This document shows, one piece after another, positions 37,401 to 49,319 of a stretch of 64,000 nt of DNA. The DNA is from Protula sp. h YS-2021 (lineage: Eukaryota; Annelida; Polychaeta; Sabellida; Serpulidae). Within the stretch, counting starts at the first letter, position 1. Each line of letters opens with the position of its first letter. A program made the translations under genes and the position numbers. The notes beneath the pieces are model-generated. The model saw nothing but the letters and a program-made list of their open reading frames with translations, was not told the origin of the DNA and did not search any database. The stretch covers positions 16,297,916 to 16,361,915 of the forward strand of contig OX457027.1 of assembly GCA_949752745.1 (NCBI GenBank). Reading direction: 5' to 3'.

Positions 37401-40376
37401 ATCGTTGGGCCGGATGGCAAGTCTATTATTGACATAGGACGAGAAGAAAACACAGCCATCGTGTTCCCGCAGGCGCCCGAGGAAACTCCGCGCAGTCGCG
37501 TGGGCCGCAAGCCGAACACGTCATCAAGTGTCGATGTCCTCTTGCCGTACAAGTGCTCGGTGTGTGAATACAGGGCCAGGTGGCCGTCCGAGATCACCCA
37601 GCACATGAAGAACCACTCGGATGAGAAGCCCTTCCGCTGTCCGCGCTGTACGTACAAATCCAAATGGAAGTGGGATGTCGTCAAACATCTGAAGCGATGT
37701 GGGGGCGGTACCGTCAAGGATGTGATTGACATCACTAAAGTCAGCCAATACAACGTCGTGCATTGCCGTAGCCCTGAAAATCTGGCGCCAACCCAGACGC
37801 GAGAGCTCTCCAATGGTCCGCCCAATGTGACGGTTGTTCCCAACACGGAGAAGTCACCCTACAGCAGTGATTATACGCACGAGAATGATGGTGATGACGT
37901 TGGAAACCAAACAACGCTGGTTTGCAGACAATGTCCTTTCGTTGCTAATAATAGCCATGAGATGAGAAAGCATTTGAAATTTCACAGTTACGATGTTCAG
38001 CAGGTGTATTGCTCACAATGCCCCTTTGTAGGCAACAACCCGGCAGAATTGAAGCGTCATTTACGAGTACATTCTGACGAAAAGCCTTTCATTTGCAAGA
38101 CATGCGGCTACAGTTCAAAATGGAAGTGTGACTTGAAGAAGCATTGTAGAACCTATAATCATCAGCCCGCAGTGCCCTTGACCTATGGAGGTCACGGCCG
38201 CAAGCCTCAATCAAAGGAAGGCGAGGATTCGGAACCCTTTATGAGTGACGACCAAAATGCGAGCGAATACGACAGCGCAGACACTGAATACAACGGTGAA
38301 ACGTCTTTCAATCAAAGTGAGAACGCCGGAAGTAGTAGAGAGAAGGAAGAGCTGGGCGAGTTGGTTTGCGAAGAGTGCCCGTATATGACCACGAGTAGAT
38401 CGATGATGACTGCACATATGCTGATTCATGAGCAGAGCGTGACGTCACCGCTGAAGTGTAAACAGTGTGACTTTGAAGGGCAAGACGTAGCGTCGTTTCT
38501 GCAACATAAATTAATCCATTCGCCGGATAGAGATGCGAAGGATGCCACAAGCGAAACTGCTGATAGCGAAGATATAGGTGGTGATGGTGAGGGACGACAT
38601 GAACAGAATGGACAAAGCTCAAGCCGTAGGAAACAATCCAAACAAAACATCATGAAAAACAAGTCTGATGTGCTGTTAGAGTCAGACCAAGAGGGCGTGA
38701 AGAGTGGTGCGAATTCAACTTTCCATGAGGCATTCAACATAGATGGCCCAGCTGATTACTCCAGTCAGAGTTCGACGCACAGTCCAGCCGACCTATCCAG
38801 CACAGCGAAATCTTTTTCCTGTCCGAAGTCTCCGTATACTACGAACAGTTACCAGAATTATGAGCGTCATGTGACGAATCATGAGAAATCTTCTGATGCT
38901 CGTTATACTTGTGAATGGTGTCCATGGACTTCCGATCAGATGTACATGTTGTATCGCCACGCCCAAACTGCGCATGCGGACGTGCTGTTAGACACGGATA
39001 AAGAAGTATTCTACGAGCGGGTAAAGGAGCGTACGCTGTATGAGAATGTCCCCAAGTGGAGCCAATCACCGTCTTATCCCAGCCCCAGCGCGAGCCCAGC
39101 TTTGAGTCCAGTCACCGGTAAGCCTATGTATAGTGAAGGCAAGAAGACTAAACGGAGACTGAAGAATTGTGGGAAATGTGCTTACATCACTGACAACGTC
39201 ACGACGCTGCAGCGCCACATGGCAAAACACGGCAAACAGGGCAAGTACACGTGCACTCATTGCGATTACAGTGTTGATAAGCAACACGTGGTCGACTACC
39301 ACATCCGTCTTGTGCACGGCAGCAAGTCAGAAAGTCCGCACCAGAGCGTGCCCTCTCCGATCGAAGCCGACACCACGTCGAATAGCACTGTCGAACTGAA
39401 CGATGCTGCCTCGCTCGATAATATGTCGCTGGGGGATCCGGACTGTGTTGATCTGGATAATGCTGACGTCAGCAACTTGAAAGGGGAGGATGTGAAAATC
39501 GTGCACATCGGAAACCGTACCGTTTATGGTTGCGCTAAATGCAGTTATAACACGATGAAAGTGTCGAGTGTTCTGAAGCATTCACGTCAGCATGGCGCAA
39601 ATAAGAAGTACACGTGCACTAAGTGTGACTACAGCGTCGATCACGTGTCCCATGTACGCAACCACATGAAGAGTATTCACGGTGACAGCGGAGCGATATC
39701 GCCCTGTCAGAGCCCGGATGTTGAAAGACAAATGAACGGCGATGCGGCGCCTTTACAAACCGAAGCCACTGAACCGAAAGAGAAAAGAATGCGCCTTGAT
39801 GCTAGCGCCGATGCGCCTTTTTCGTGCAGTAACTGTTCATTCGAGGGAGAAACCATCACTGACCTGGTGGCGCACAAATGCTCTAACGTGCAAGACTTAA
39901 AATGTGAACACTGTGACTATGTCGCGATCAGTTCAGGCTTGACGAAGCTGCATGCCAAAACACACGGTGTGAAATCCCCTGTGAAAATACATTCATGTGA
40001 CAAGTGCCCGTATCGAACGGCCAGCCGATCGCAATTGGAGAACCATAAGACGAGACATGGCTTAAGGAGTAAACACAACTGTCCTTACTGCGACTACAGC
40101 TGTGGTAACACGACGCAGCAGGGCAACCACGTCAAATTACACTTCCCAAACAACGACATTGATAGGGATATGCTACATTTATTAATGAAAGGTGCACGCG
40201 TCGAGGGATTGTCGCCAAAAACGACTCTACAAGACAGTGACCTTGCCGGTATGTATCAAGGTCAAATTGGTATGGAAACCGACGAAGAACAGTATGATGA
40301 GGATGTTGGAGAGAAACTTCGTTTCGGTTTAAACTCCAAAAATCCCGTAAATGGGCAGTTTAATGACGTTCATTAG
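34100..40376 (+). CDS. Multi-C2H2 zinc-finger protein, putative transcriptional repressor (3 coding exons, 1817 aa)
   Basis: The coding sequence joins 34100-34430, 34761-36848 and 37342-40376: 5454 nt, or 1817 residues plus TAG. Both introns have GT-AG borders and are phase 1, and the frame continues exactly across each. About 25 C2H2-type fingers are visible: 2 in exon one, 6 in exon two and 17 in exon three, several degenerate. Residues 506-548 carry three motifs, PLDLT, VLDLS and PLDFS, resembling the PxDLS peptide that recruits the CtBP co-repressor. A nuclear DNA-binding repressor is therefore likely. Fingers in pairs separated by long acidic or Ser-rich linkers recall REST and Drosophila charlatan, but orthology is not established. 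The start at 34100 is chosen because an in-frame TGA (34082-34084) directly follows the splice acceptor at 34080, so an upstream non-coding exon is expected. Codon use and GC content are clearly higher than in the flanks. Confidence 0.93.
34761..36848 (+). CDS. Zinc-finger gene, second coding exon with CtBP-type motifs
   Basis: Acceptor TAATTTCAG ends at 34760; donor CACAG|GTATGC at 36849. Encodes roughly residues 111-806. The N-terminal half is acidic and Ser/Pro-rich without fingers apart from one at 323 (CSKC...H-x4-H, KWRKSLNKHWKEKH). PLDLT (506-510), VLDLS (520-524) and PLDFS (544-548) follow in a Pro-rich segment. Fingers then begin at 597 (CTMC), 624 (CAEC), 688 (CVVC), 745 (CSQC) and 773 (CKVC). 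If intron 2 is not removed, the frame runs 35 nt past the donor to a TAG at 36881-36883, giving an 817-residue form that lacks all the exon-three fingers. Confidence 0.92.
37342..40376 (+). CDS. Zinc-finger gene, third (last) coding exon with 17 fingers
   Basis: Acceptor CAAATAACAG ends at 37341; stop TAG at 40374-40376. Encodes about residues 807-1817. First Cys of each finger: 878, 906 (C2HC), 1001, 1030, 1058, 1149, 1179, 1300 (second Cys replaced: CPKS), 1330, 1416, 1444, 1537, 1565, 1635 (ends HKC), 1661, 1692 and 1720. The finger at 1058 has an extended H-x5-H. The pairs at 1416/1444 and 1537/1565 are a duplicated module: both second fingers read KYTCT(H/K)CDYSVD and are followed by a Ser/Pro-rich linker. 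The C-terminal 75 residues after the last finger are acidic without recognised motif. No strong second gene is seen on the other strand; the minus-strand open frames here are shadows. Confidence 0.93.
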
Positions 40377-41440
40377 TAACTCATTGTTATAAGTAGCCAC
40401 TTTTTCGGGGTGGGGGGGGGGGGGGCGGCGGTTGTATGTCATATCCAAATGTGTTTTGTTTGACGTTTTTCTGTTCCAGTTTCACTTTACACGGATATTT
40501 TGAAAGCTTGGCCAAATGATGAGCATGTTTTGGTTTTCTATATTTGCTCAAATAATGTCTTCCAAAGTACCACCGCTTATGTTTAAACTAAAACCTGATA
40601 ATTCTTTGTGATAAGATAAACGGCTCAAGTTATAAAGATAGAAACAACAAGTTGGGTGTCCGATGCTTGGCTTCTAGCTCAAAATATATTTATATTTAAC
40701 AGGCTTGATTGGACTGTGTTGCCTGATGTGTTTTAACAGGCTTGACTGGAGTGTGTTGCCTGGTGTGTTGACGCAGCTCTTTTTTTAAAGTGTTTTTGTA
40801 TTTAATTTTGTTTGATAGCAGTCTTGCCAGGATTCTTATACAGTTTGAATTTGATTTTTTTTTTTTTTGATAATTAAAAAATAGCCCACGTCGCGTCAGT
40901 GTCGTAATGACGTCAATCATGTTGTGACGACGTCACGTTGTCGTTTGGACGCCCAAAACTGACTAAAATGTCTCGTATGAGTTGCATGTTACATATATAT
41001 CAAATTTATATTATATCTTTAATTATTAGCTTCAAACTATGCAGATTATGCAAAGTAGACAGTCATTTTTAGATGCCTCAGCCTGTTCATAGTTCAGTTA
41101 AGTGCATTCGGTTAATTAATTAGAGGCACCAGTTGCATTTCTAGTACGTGTTTACTCTTGGGGTATACATATATATTTATCCCCGTGGTGCATCAGCCTT
41201 TGGGCCATGCGAAGGGCAAAGAACTTTTTTTTCCATCCAGCTTGTCGAAAAGCAGGTGCAAAATACCAATTGGCTACTTTAATGCATTGCAAAAAAGCAA
41301 CAGTTTAACATCTGTTATTTTTTTTTTCAAATTATTAGATGATAATTTTTAAAATTTAAATTTTTTGAGTGAGTATTTCGGGCGTTGATGAAAATGTAAC
41401 AACAAGTCAGCTCACTGATGTTTTATGGATATAACCCAGA
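40377..41440 (+). other. Probable 3' UTR and downstream flank of the zinc-finger gene
   Basis: AT-rich non-coding sequence after the TAG, with a G-run (40411-40424) and a roughly 37-bp tandem duplication (40700-40768, GGCTTGA-TGG-TGTGTTGCCTG words). The extent of the real 3' UTR cannot be set from sequence alone. Confidence 0.45.
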
Positions 41441-41445
41441 ATAAA
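41440..41445 (+). terminator. Candidate polyadenylation signal AATAAA
   Basis: The first AATAAA hexamer I noticed downstream of the zinc-finger gene's stop, about 1.06 kb away. A second candidate cluster (AATAAATAAA) is at 41913-41923. In AT-rich DNA such hexamers are frequent, so this is only a candidate. Confidence 0.3.
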
Positions 41446-44400
41446 ACGCTGATTGGTATCTAAAGGGTAAACTATATTTGAGATCATACAGGGATATGTA
41501 AATACTTACCATTTTTCGCTGTTTCCTTGTAAAAAGTATGGATTGGTGCTTGAAGTGATTTTTACTTGGGGTTTTTCCCTGCCTTTTGCATTCCCCTTTA
41601 TAATTTTATTGAAATGCGTTGCGCTTCGCTTCTAGACTTAGAACCAGTTAGTTTGCTCTAGGTATACATTATTGGAACGCATTTCATATCTGGGATTTTT
41701 TCATACTGATGGATTACTTAGGAAAAATGAACGCCTGGGCACAAGTCGCCAGAAAGCTAGTCTTAACTTGGATAATTCGATACTGGTCTGTCCAGCTGTA
41801 GTCAACTTTAGGGGCCACCCATTCAGTGCGCACGCACGGGGGAGTACGGGAGCGTGTCAAAATTTAAAAAAATACGTACTTTATGGCTGGCCCCTTATGT
41901 ACTGCGATTGTATTAATAAATAAATTACGAGAGAGGGAGAGAAAGAATAGACGTTTCCCAGAAAACATAGCAGAGTAAGCACCAATAAAAACATGTACTA
42001 GCAACTGAATTGGTCATATTTAACGGTTCTATCTGTTTTATGGGGCATAGCTTTAACTGTGTGTGAGGTCAGTCATTAGCGTTCTTTTTTAATCACTTTG
42101 AACGGTTTTCCCCTCAAGTCAATGGCAAGTTATCCCAGATACAACTGCAAGCCTACATCTGTTTCTGAGGTTGTGGATCAAAGCTTGTTTCACAAACATT
42201 GAGAAGTAATAATTATTGAGATATGTTTTTTGCGTGCTTGAGAATGTGATTGTCTCGTCCTTTCATTGTTCTACCCACATTCCTATAACCTCTACCGTGT
42301 TCAAGACTTTCACTTTCACTTTCACTATAAGCTAGAGTGGTGTGAATTTACCGAAAACGGAGCATTTAATTCGTGCAGCGAACGTTCGTATGTGAACTTT
42401 CGCGAACACACACCCTCGTACTGATACTTTATTCTCAGTATCCTAAACGGTGTATCCAGGCAATCCGTGCGCCTCTGTGGAAGGTTTACCCGCGCTTCAG
42501 TTCTGAGAGCCAGCTAAAATTGCACCTGTCATGTGATTGGTTGATTTGGAGAAAAACATTGTCTCTTTTCAAACAGTAGATGCCAGTACAATTTTGTAAA
42601 CCAGACTTTGTACCACTATTGCTCATATTTTTTCAGTACAATGGGCCAGTAAATTGTTCCAAAAATAAGCACGGATGCGTTTCCTCTCAGCTACGCCTTA
42701 ACTGTCCCAATTTATATTCCTTACCAACATTCCCCGTCCTTCTTTATACCCCCCCCCCCCTCTCCCCCCCGAAAGCTGTTCACATTCATATGCTCTTGGT
42801 TTCTGTAAGCAGTAGATGTAGTCTTATGTTTCTTTTACACGTAGTAATTTTTGTGTGCGTATGAGTCAGCAAACGAGGATACTAAATTACTGTAAGAATG
42901 TTTGTACTACGGCACTTACATACAGGTATTTCATTTAGTTTCATTATTGGTCAGATTTCACCAAATGAGCATTGCCTGTTTTGTTTGTTTTCTGATGTTT
43001 TGCAAATGAATTCAGGGTCGCCAGAGATGGAATAGCAAACCAAAGCTGTTTAATTACACTGAATTTATATATATATTTTTAGCATAGCTAAGATTAAGTG
43101 AAATATCACTGCGCTATTGGCAGTATTAAAGCATTGGTTTAATCTTTGTAAATGCTTACTTTTATTTATTTGTGCCTTAACTAATCGATCTGTTTGCATA
43201 GACTTATTTTTGTATCATAGCTGGGTTCAAAAATGCGACTTCATAACTAACTTTTGAGTGCAGAAAAGGATCCGTATTAGCATATGTTTATATGAAATAC
43301 GACTTTTAAAACGCATGATTAAAAATTAACGACGTGATTTATATCATGGATGTCTTAACATATCAAGATGACAGTAGGTGGTGCTAGTTATCGACAAATT
43401 TCGGGGGGGGGGGGTGGAGGATGTAACTAAATTCGGTTAATCTTTTTTTAATTCGAAACGATCGTCGACTGCGAGATCTTTCCCGTTCCGCATCGTTCTC
43501 CAACCTAACTGTCTGAGTGCTTCCAGCCCTGGAGATCGGAGTACATTGGCACTCAGACACTATCAAATTGTTATTCATTTAAATTTCATCATCTGTAACC
43601 CATTCGTACAGATTTTGTTTTATTTTAATGTTATTGAAAAGTTTATTTTAAAAACAAAAGACTCGAATTAAGCAAAAAATATGCAGATAATAAACTTGCC
43701 TTCATGTTTGATATTTCAAATATCGAAATAGGATTAACTTTCTTGGTATTGTGATTTGCACTTGATCTTTAGGTGATTGATTGATCTCGACCAGGCAACA
43801 GTGTATCAGTGGCTTATTCCCCATCTCCTGTGATAACCCAGGTTTTCCTTTAAAAACTCTGAATGCAAAAGAATTTTGTGTAGAATAGGGAAATCTGTAC
43901 AGTGGCTTTTCTTTGAAAAGGTAGTTAGTTTTGCAGATAATCGTAGTAATTTGCGGAGAAAAAAAAACTTACATAGTCATTTCTCTTAATTATTTTGTTT
44001 AAAAGTTTTAAATCTAATTTAACGAGTTTGTAAGCAAATATTTAATGTTTCTGAGGGAAGAGAGAAGGCCGGGTGGAATTTAATTAATAGTTTTAATTTT
44101 GCGATTAAAATATGTAGTATTGCTTTGACTATATTGGATCGGATAGTTCTGTGTTTCGTTTTTATATAAGAAAGTTTTTAGTATAAAAACATCAAAATCT
44201 ACCGCTTTATATTAGTATGATAAATTATGCAATACTGGCATTTTTTGCATAGAGTGGTTCAACGCAAACAATAAAAGGAAGCATTTTACATTGTTGACTT
44301 TATTTAATCATGTGATTCAAATAAATATCTCAGATCAACAACTGTTGTTTTGTTTATGATTTCAATCAGAACTACTATGTTGCTGTTAATAAATTTACTT

Positions 44401-45003
44401 TACATGAGCTAGTCAGATTCCATTTAAAGAATATTTAAAACTGACATTTTGAATTGTGAAAACTCCACATCCGGATACGCAAAAGAAGCTCATCGTGGGC
44501 CAGGTCCGTATTCACGAAACCTTAAAGAACTTGTTTAACTTGTCAAAGTTAGCAATCTCAGTTCTCAGACAACTCACTTTATTTTGGCTCATCTGGATTC
44601 CCGAAAGATTTTCGGCCTTAAATGTAAGTAAGCGGTTCGATGAGGAACTCCTTAACTCGATAGGTTATATGGAATTAAGTACTGATGAACAGAGGTGGGG
44701 GCGGGGGTAGTTTGAAGCACTTCATTTTTACAATCTTAGATAAACCGCGGAAATGTCTCTTTCTACTCATATATTAGTTTCCATGCATGTTTATTGCCTT
44801 TCTAAAGACATCCACAAAACTCGAAACGCTTCGTTTAAAAAAATGTTACCTTTTAAATCGAAAAAATAGATATTCCCATTCTTTTATGGGCTAAACTCTG
44901 ATTCTGAAAATTTGAAAAAAAACTGCCCATTTCAACATATGCGGGTTACCTTGACATGCAACCCAAGTCGAATAAAAAAATAACAGCAAAACGCTCGGCA
45001 GTA
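41446..45003. other. Non-coding stretch, no gene seen
   Basis: AT-rich. Contains three TTTCAC repeats (42309-42325), C-run 42750-42768, G-run 43404-43413, and a fragment resembling the 25.3-kb MITE near 44500. No coding evidence. Confidence 0.55.
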
Positions 45004-45005
45004 AC

Positions 45006-45064
<59 letters not shown>
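45004..45064. repeat. (AAT)n microsatellite
   Basis: About twenty AAT/ATA triplets. The minus-strand poly-Leu open frame is an artefact of it. Confidence 0.93.
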
Positions 45065-45066
<2 letters not shown>

Positions 45067-45284
45067 CAACAACAACAAAAACGCTAAACATTTTTCATCA
45101 ACACGGAACTATAGCATAAGTAGAGGTCCGAAAAAACTCTAGAATGCCCCAAATCGTACAACAACGATGTTCGAAACGAGAATGCTCCTTCGAAACATTA
45201 CCAGCAAATTTTGAATATTCTGTTATCTGGCGCAGTTATTACAGGCTTGGACGTTCAGGTCATTGGGTTGCTTGAGTTACGTAT

Positions 45285-45730
45285 CCCACTACACACACAA
45301 TATGCCTTCGTCAAGAAGTTGTCGAAAAGTTGTCGAACTGACAAGAGACTGACTAATTTGCCTTGCCCATTAGACGATGCCCAATTCAACGAATTCCAAT
45401 GAAAAATTTGTCAACACTTTGTCATAAATTTGTCATTAATTCGTCATTTTACAGCTTGTCATTAATTCGTCATGCTAATAAATCGTCAATAATTCGTCAT
45501 TTCGAACTTGTCAATTTGTTACAATTTCGTCAAAACTTCGTCAAATTGATTGACGACCAAAAACTCGTCAACCTGACGATGCCTAACTCAACAATGTAAA
45601 TTTTTGTCAAAAATTTGTCTTTATCACTCACTTGTCATTTTCTTGTCAAGTATTTGTCAAATCCGAATTCGCAGTTTGTCAATATCTTGTCATAAATTCA
45701 TCAAAATATCTTTGACAAGTGATTGACGAA
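45285..45730. repeat. Array of TTTGTCA / TTCGTCA words with CTACACACACAAT tip
   Basis: After CTACACACACAATATGCCTT the sequence carries some two dozen irregularly spaced copies of TTGTCA or TTCGTCA (for example TTGTCATTAATTCGTCAT twice) and ends in GACAAGTGATTGACGAAC. The words are about 10-20 bp apart without a fixed period. A related array lies in the opposite orientation at 60.5-61.2 kb, with a similar tip facing outward. Confidence 0.65.
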
Positions 45731-45957
45731 CTATCCGAATAAAGAATATTAGACAGAATAATTCGGATTTGAGAATATTTAAATTAACACCATTGTCCAA
45801 GCACATGGTGGCCAGCCAAGTTCAAGTTAATCAAGTATAATGCGAATGTACAGGGACATTGTTACCAGCCCAAAACATTAATATCTAATTATACTAGAGT
45901 GGCCAGTGCACACCAACATCAGAATACCCGAACATGTCAAACTCTTTTGTTAGGCAG

Positions 45958-47592
45958 TGTGATGTTCGGAAGAAAAGCCGCGTTAACTACTGATCGGGGT
46001 TTTTATTCACTCATATGTGGCTGCTTGACATAAGGTGAAAAGTGCAAAAAAATAACAATAAAAAATATATATATATATATATATAGACATCTTTAAGTAA
46101 TTGTACAGAAATTATTAATATTATTAATTAATAGTAATTAAATGCAAGATATTACAAAATGACAGTATTAACAAAGATCTCTGTCATATTCCACGAGCTT
46201 TGCACATATACATCAATGCATGACACAGCACATTACAAATTCTTAATACATTATTCATTATTCACACACAGAGCACATTCTATAAAGAGGCATTTAGATT
46301 CTATATCACTGTTTACCTAAATATGCCCCGATATTCGCAGCAACATGCCTCCGAAAAATCACGAACTCAACCTGGTAAAAATAATTAAATTAAGTTTTGC
46401 ATGTTTAGACTACTTAAACATGGCGGAACTATTCTCGTTTTTATTAATTAGGACACCTAAGAGCACTAAATTTCACAGGATTTATCCTCCATAAGAAACC
46501 AATTAAAATTCTATTTAAGGTGGAAATTTACACACAAATAATTTAAGTGTGTGAAATACGGCATTATGTTCGATAAACGAAATCATTTTAAGCGACATTT
46601 AGTGCCTCAAAATCTCGCTTTTGAATTATAACGCAAATATATTTACAAATTTTTGGTTAAACTAGTAATTTAGTGGTACGCTGCTTAACAGTTATTCAAT
46701 AATTTGTCACTTTTCGGCGTGGCAGTGAGGGCGATTTTAACACAAAAACCTCAGTAATTTCTGGCACTGAAAGCGACTAAAATATATACAGACCCTTTAA
46801 ATATGGCCGGCGCACATGCGGCCTCTTTAACAATAACACACTGTACATTTCGAGATGTCTGAAGTTTACATAAAAATATTACTAAATGAACTAGCAGCAT
46901 GCGAAAAATATAAAAATAATTTACTTTAATGTCTTCTATTTAATTTAAAGAACGTAGATATTCCAACTCACCCAGAAGAAATCCCTTCTTGATCCATTTT
47001 ACCACACGTACTACTGATTTGGGACTGACCCCCACTCTCCGGGGGTTCCGTTCTTATATCAGAAAAATAGCCATGTGACCGCAACGCGTTGCAAATTTCC
47101 CGCAAAAATAATCATTCGATCTTGCAATTGGCCACATTTTACCGCCCTGGTTTAATATTTAAACATTATTTGCAACGCGAAGTCTTTCTAAAGCATTATT
47201 TGACTACTATTCAGTTTACTGACAAGTAATCAGTAGCATGGCGTTTCATAAATAGCGGTCAAACTTCCCCGGACCGGCCTACCTCAGTTTTATATTGCTT
47301 ACTGAATAAAGTGTGGCAGGCACAATAGAACAATATTAAACGCTCATTGAAACATTATCGTTAAATCATCTTTCAAATAGCAAGCCAGTACTTCATATAA
47401 TCGTCAAAGAACACCGCAAGCTTCAGTACACAATGCACTCTTCGTTAAACTTGCCTAAACTGCATAGAATCCTATAGAACCAGCATGTTCCGAACACACG
47501 ATTGTCCCCGCATATGACGTCACAACGACAACGACAAATATGGACAATCGTCCCTGAACATGATGTCGCAAAGTCGACAACACTTGACCACA
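45958..47592 (-). repeat. 3' LTR of the BEL/Pao element
   Basis: The left border TGTGATGTTCGG matches the start of the right-hand copy at 55619; on the element's own strand this is the LTR end ...CATCACA. The other border is inferred: on the minus strand TGTGGTCAAG (ending at plus position 47592) follows a purine-rich GAATAAAAAAAGAGAGAGAT stretch that could be the polypurine tract, and TGTG...CACA ends agree. A length of about 1.6 kb is therefore an estimate. Contains (TA)n at 46065-46085. Confidence 0.7.
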
Positions 47593-47795
47593 TAATTTAG
47601 TATTATCTCTCTCTTTTTTTATTCATGGCATTACACAACATGGCTCCCCAAAATTAATCGCAGTTTAATTTTGCAAAACAAGATGCCATGAACGTATTAC
47701 ATATTTACATTTAAACACACAATTGACCATTCTAATAACTTGCAAAAGGCTCCTCGGTGGGGATTTTCTCCGGCCTCTATTTTACACTCAAATTG

Positions 47796-49319
47796 TTACA
47801 CTGATTCAACCAAGGTCACCAACTTATGTATCGGTCTTTCTAAATACCTGTGTTCTTTGGCTAGATCTCTATTACCAATTTCGAGCATCACCTTACGAAC
47901 TAGTCCATCTTGAGAAGGAAATACTTCAGTAACACGAGCCAGTTTCCAGCAATTACGAGGCAACCCTTCGTCACAAACTAGAACGATATCGCCAGGAGTT
48001 AAATTTCGCTTTTGTTTTTGCCACTTTTGACGAGGATGCAGTAAAGACAAATACTCTTTCCGCCATCTGTTCCAGAATTCATTGGCTAGAAACTGAACCC
48101 TTCGCCAACGTTTAATGCTATATACGTCTGGTTTATCAAATTCTCCTGGAGGTGCCAAAATAACACTCGACTTCATCGTAAGTAAATGATTTGGACAAAG
48201 TGGGGCTGGTGCGGTCGGATCATTAATGTGAGTTGCTGCAAGAGGTCTACAGTTTAGAATAGCCATGACCTCAGCCATAAATGTCCGAAGACACTCATCA
48301 TCAATCTGCGTGCCTAGCTGAGAGAGCAGAACGGACAAAATGTTCTTCACGCTTCTGATTAATCTCTCCCATACACCGCCCATGTGACTACTAGAAGGCG
48401 TATTCATTACAAACTCGAAATCACAACCGACTTTTAACAAATGGTCCTTAACTTTGCTCAATTCAAACAGGTCATTCATTTGCCCTTTTGCGCCGATGAA
48501 GTTTGTTCCTTGATCAGATCTCAGGATCCTGATTGGTCCCCGAACAGCAAAAAGGCGACGCAGTGCATTGATAAAAGAATCGGTACTCAGAGAGTTTGCA
48601 ACCTCGAGATGTACTGCCCTACTTGCCATGCAGGTAAAGATTACTCCATACCTCTTAACTTCTTTTCTACCTTCTTTCACCAGAAACGGACCAAAGTAAT
48701 CGACACCAGTATAGTCGAACGGAGCGCAGCTTTGAACCCTGTCGTCAGGCAAAAAGGCCATTTTTTGAGTCTCATAAGTGCTTCTATTTTTCCTACATAC
48801 TACACATTGTGAAATGTACTGAAATATTTTAGCACTGCCGTGTATAATCCAAAAACCTGCCGACCGAATAGCATTATGGGTCATGAGTATGCCTTGGTGC
48901 TGAATGCTTTCGTGAAAATGCCTTATAATCAAGGTAGTCACGTGATGCGATTTTGGTAGGACAATTGGTTGTCGTTCTTCAGGAGATAAATTAGAGCGCT
49001 GTAATCTACCACCCACTCTGATGATACCTTCCGGATCAACAAAGCAATCAAGTTTATACAAGTTACTATCAGCCTTAAGTGAGGCGTTTCGTTTGCTCGC
49101 CATACTTCTGTCGATGTCTTCGTGTCGCACACCCAGCAATAGAAGACAGTTTCTTTCGTTTGGGAAACTTTCAGTTTGGACACATTTGATAATTTCCCTT
49201 TCTGCTTTTCTCAAATCATCAACGGTAATCAGTCTAAAATAGACTGACTGAAAGACTTCGATCTTGTCACAGGTCCTTGACCAATTTTTTGTCTTAAGCG
49301 AGACTTCCAGGTTAAACAT
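47796..49319 (-). CDS. BEL/Pao integrase segment of pol (open frame, 507 codons)
   Basis: Integrase inserts the cDNA copy of the element into host DNA. Visible parts: an N-terminal zinc-binding region (H-x-H...CVVC around residues 127-177), the catalytic core with Asp in GVDYFGPF, Asp in RSDQGTNF and Glu in GGVWERLIRS (the DDE triad is complete), and a C-terminal DUF5641-like region containing WRRVQFLANEFW and GDIVLV. It ends about 200 bp from the inferred 3' LTR border. The frame is open throughout but is separated from the RNase H frame by a frameshift near 49240, so the first 25-30 codons partly replace the original junction. It is unlikely to be translated as part of a functional polyprotein. 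Confidence 0.85.
   Translation of the reverse strand: MFNLEVSLKTKNWSRTCDKIEVFQSVYFRLITVDDLRKAEREIIKCVQTESFPNERNCLLLLGVRHEDIDRSMASKRNASLKADSNLYKLDCFVDPEGIIRVGGRLQRSNLSPEERQPIVLPKSHHVTTLIIRHFHESIQHQGILMTHNAIRSAGFWIIHGSAKIFQYISQCVVCRKNRSTYETQKMAFLPDDRVQSCAPFDYTGVDYFGPFLVKEGRKEVKRYGVIFTCMASRAVHLEVANSLSTDSFINALRRLFAVRGPIRILRSDQGTNFIGAKGQMNDLFELSKVKDHLLKVGCDFEFVMNTPSSSHMGGVWERLIRSVKNILSVLLSQLGTQIDDECLRTFMAEVMAILNCRPLAATHINDPTAPAPLCPNHLLTMKSSVILAPPGEFDKPDVYSIKRWRRVQFLANEFWNRWRKEYLSLLHPRQKWQKQKRNLTPGDIVLVCDEGLPRNCWKLARVTEVFPSQDGLVRKVMLEIGNRDLAKEHRYLERPIHKLVTLVESV

Noticed and set aside
37382..39581. Minus-strand open frames of 60-154 codons opposite the zinc-finger exons
   Set aside because: Shadows of the Cys/His-rich coding strand; no independent motif.
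45285..45730. Array considered as a foldback element by itself
   Set aside because: The TTTGTCA words run mainly in one orientation and there is no inverted partner within several kb; only a distant inverted relative at 60.5-61.2 kb.
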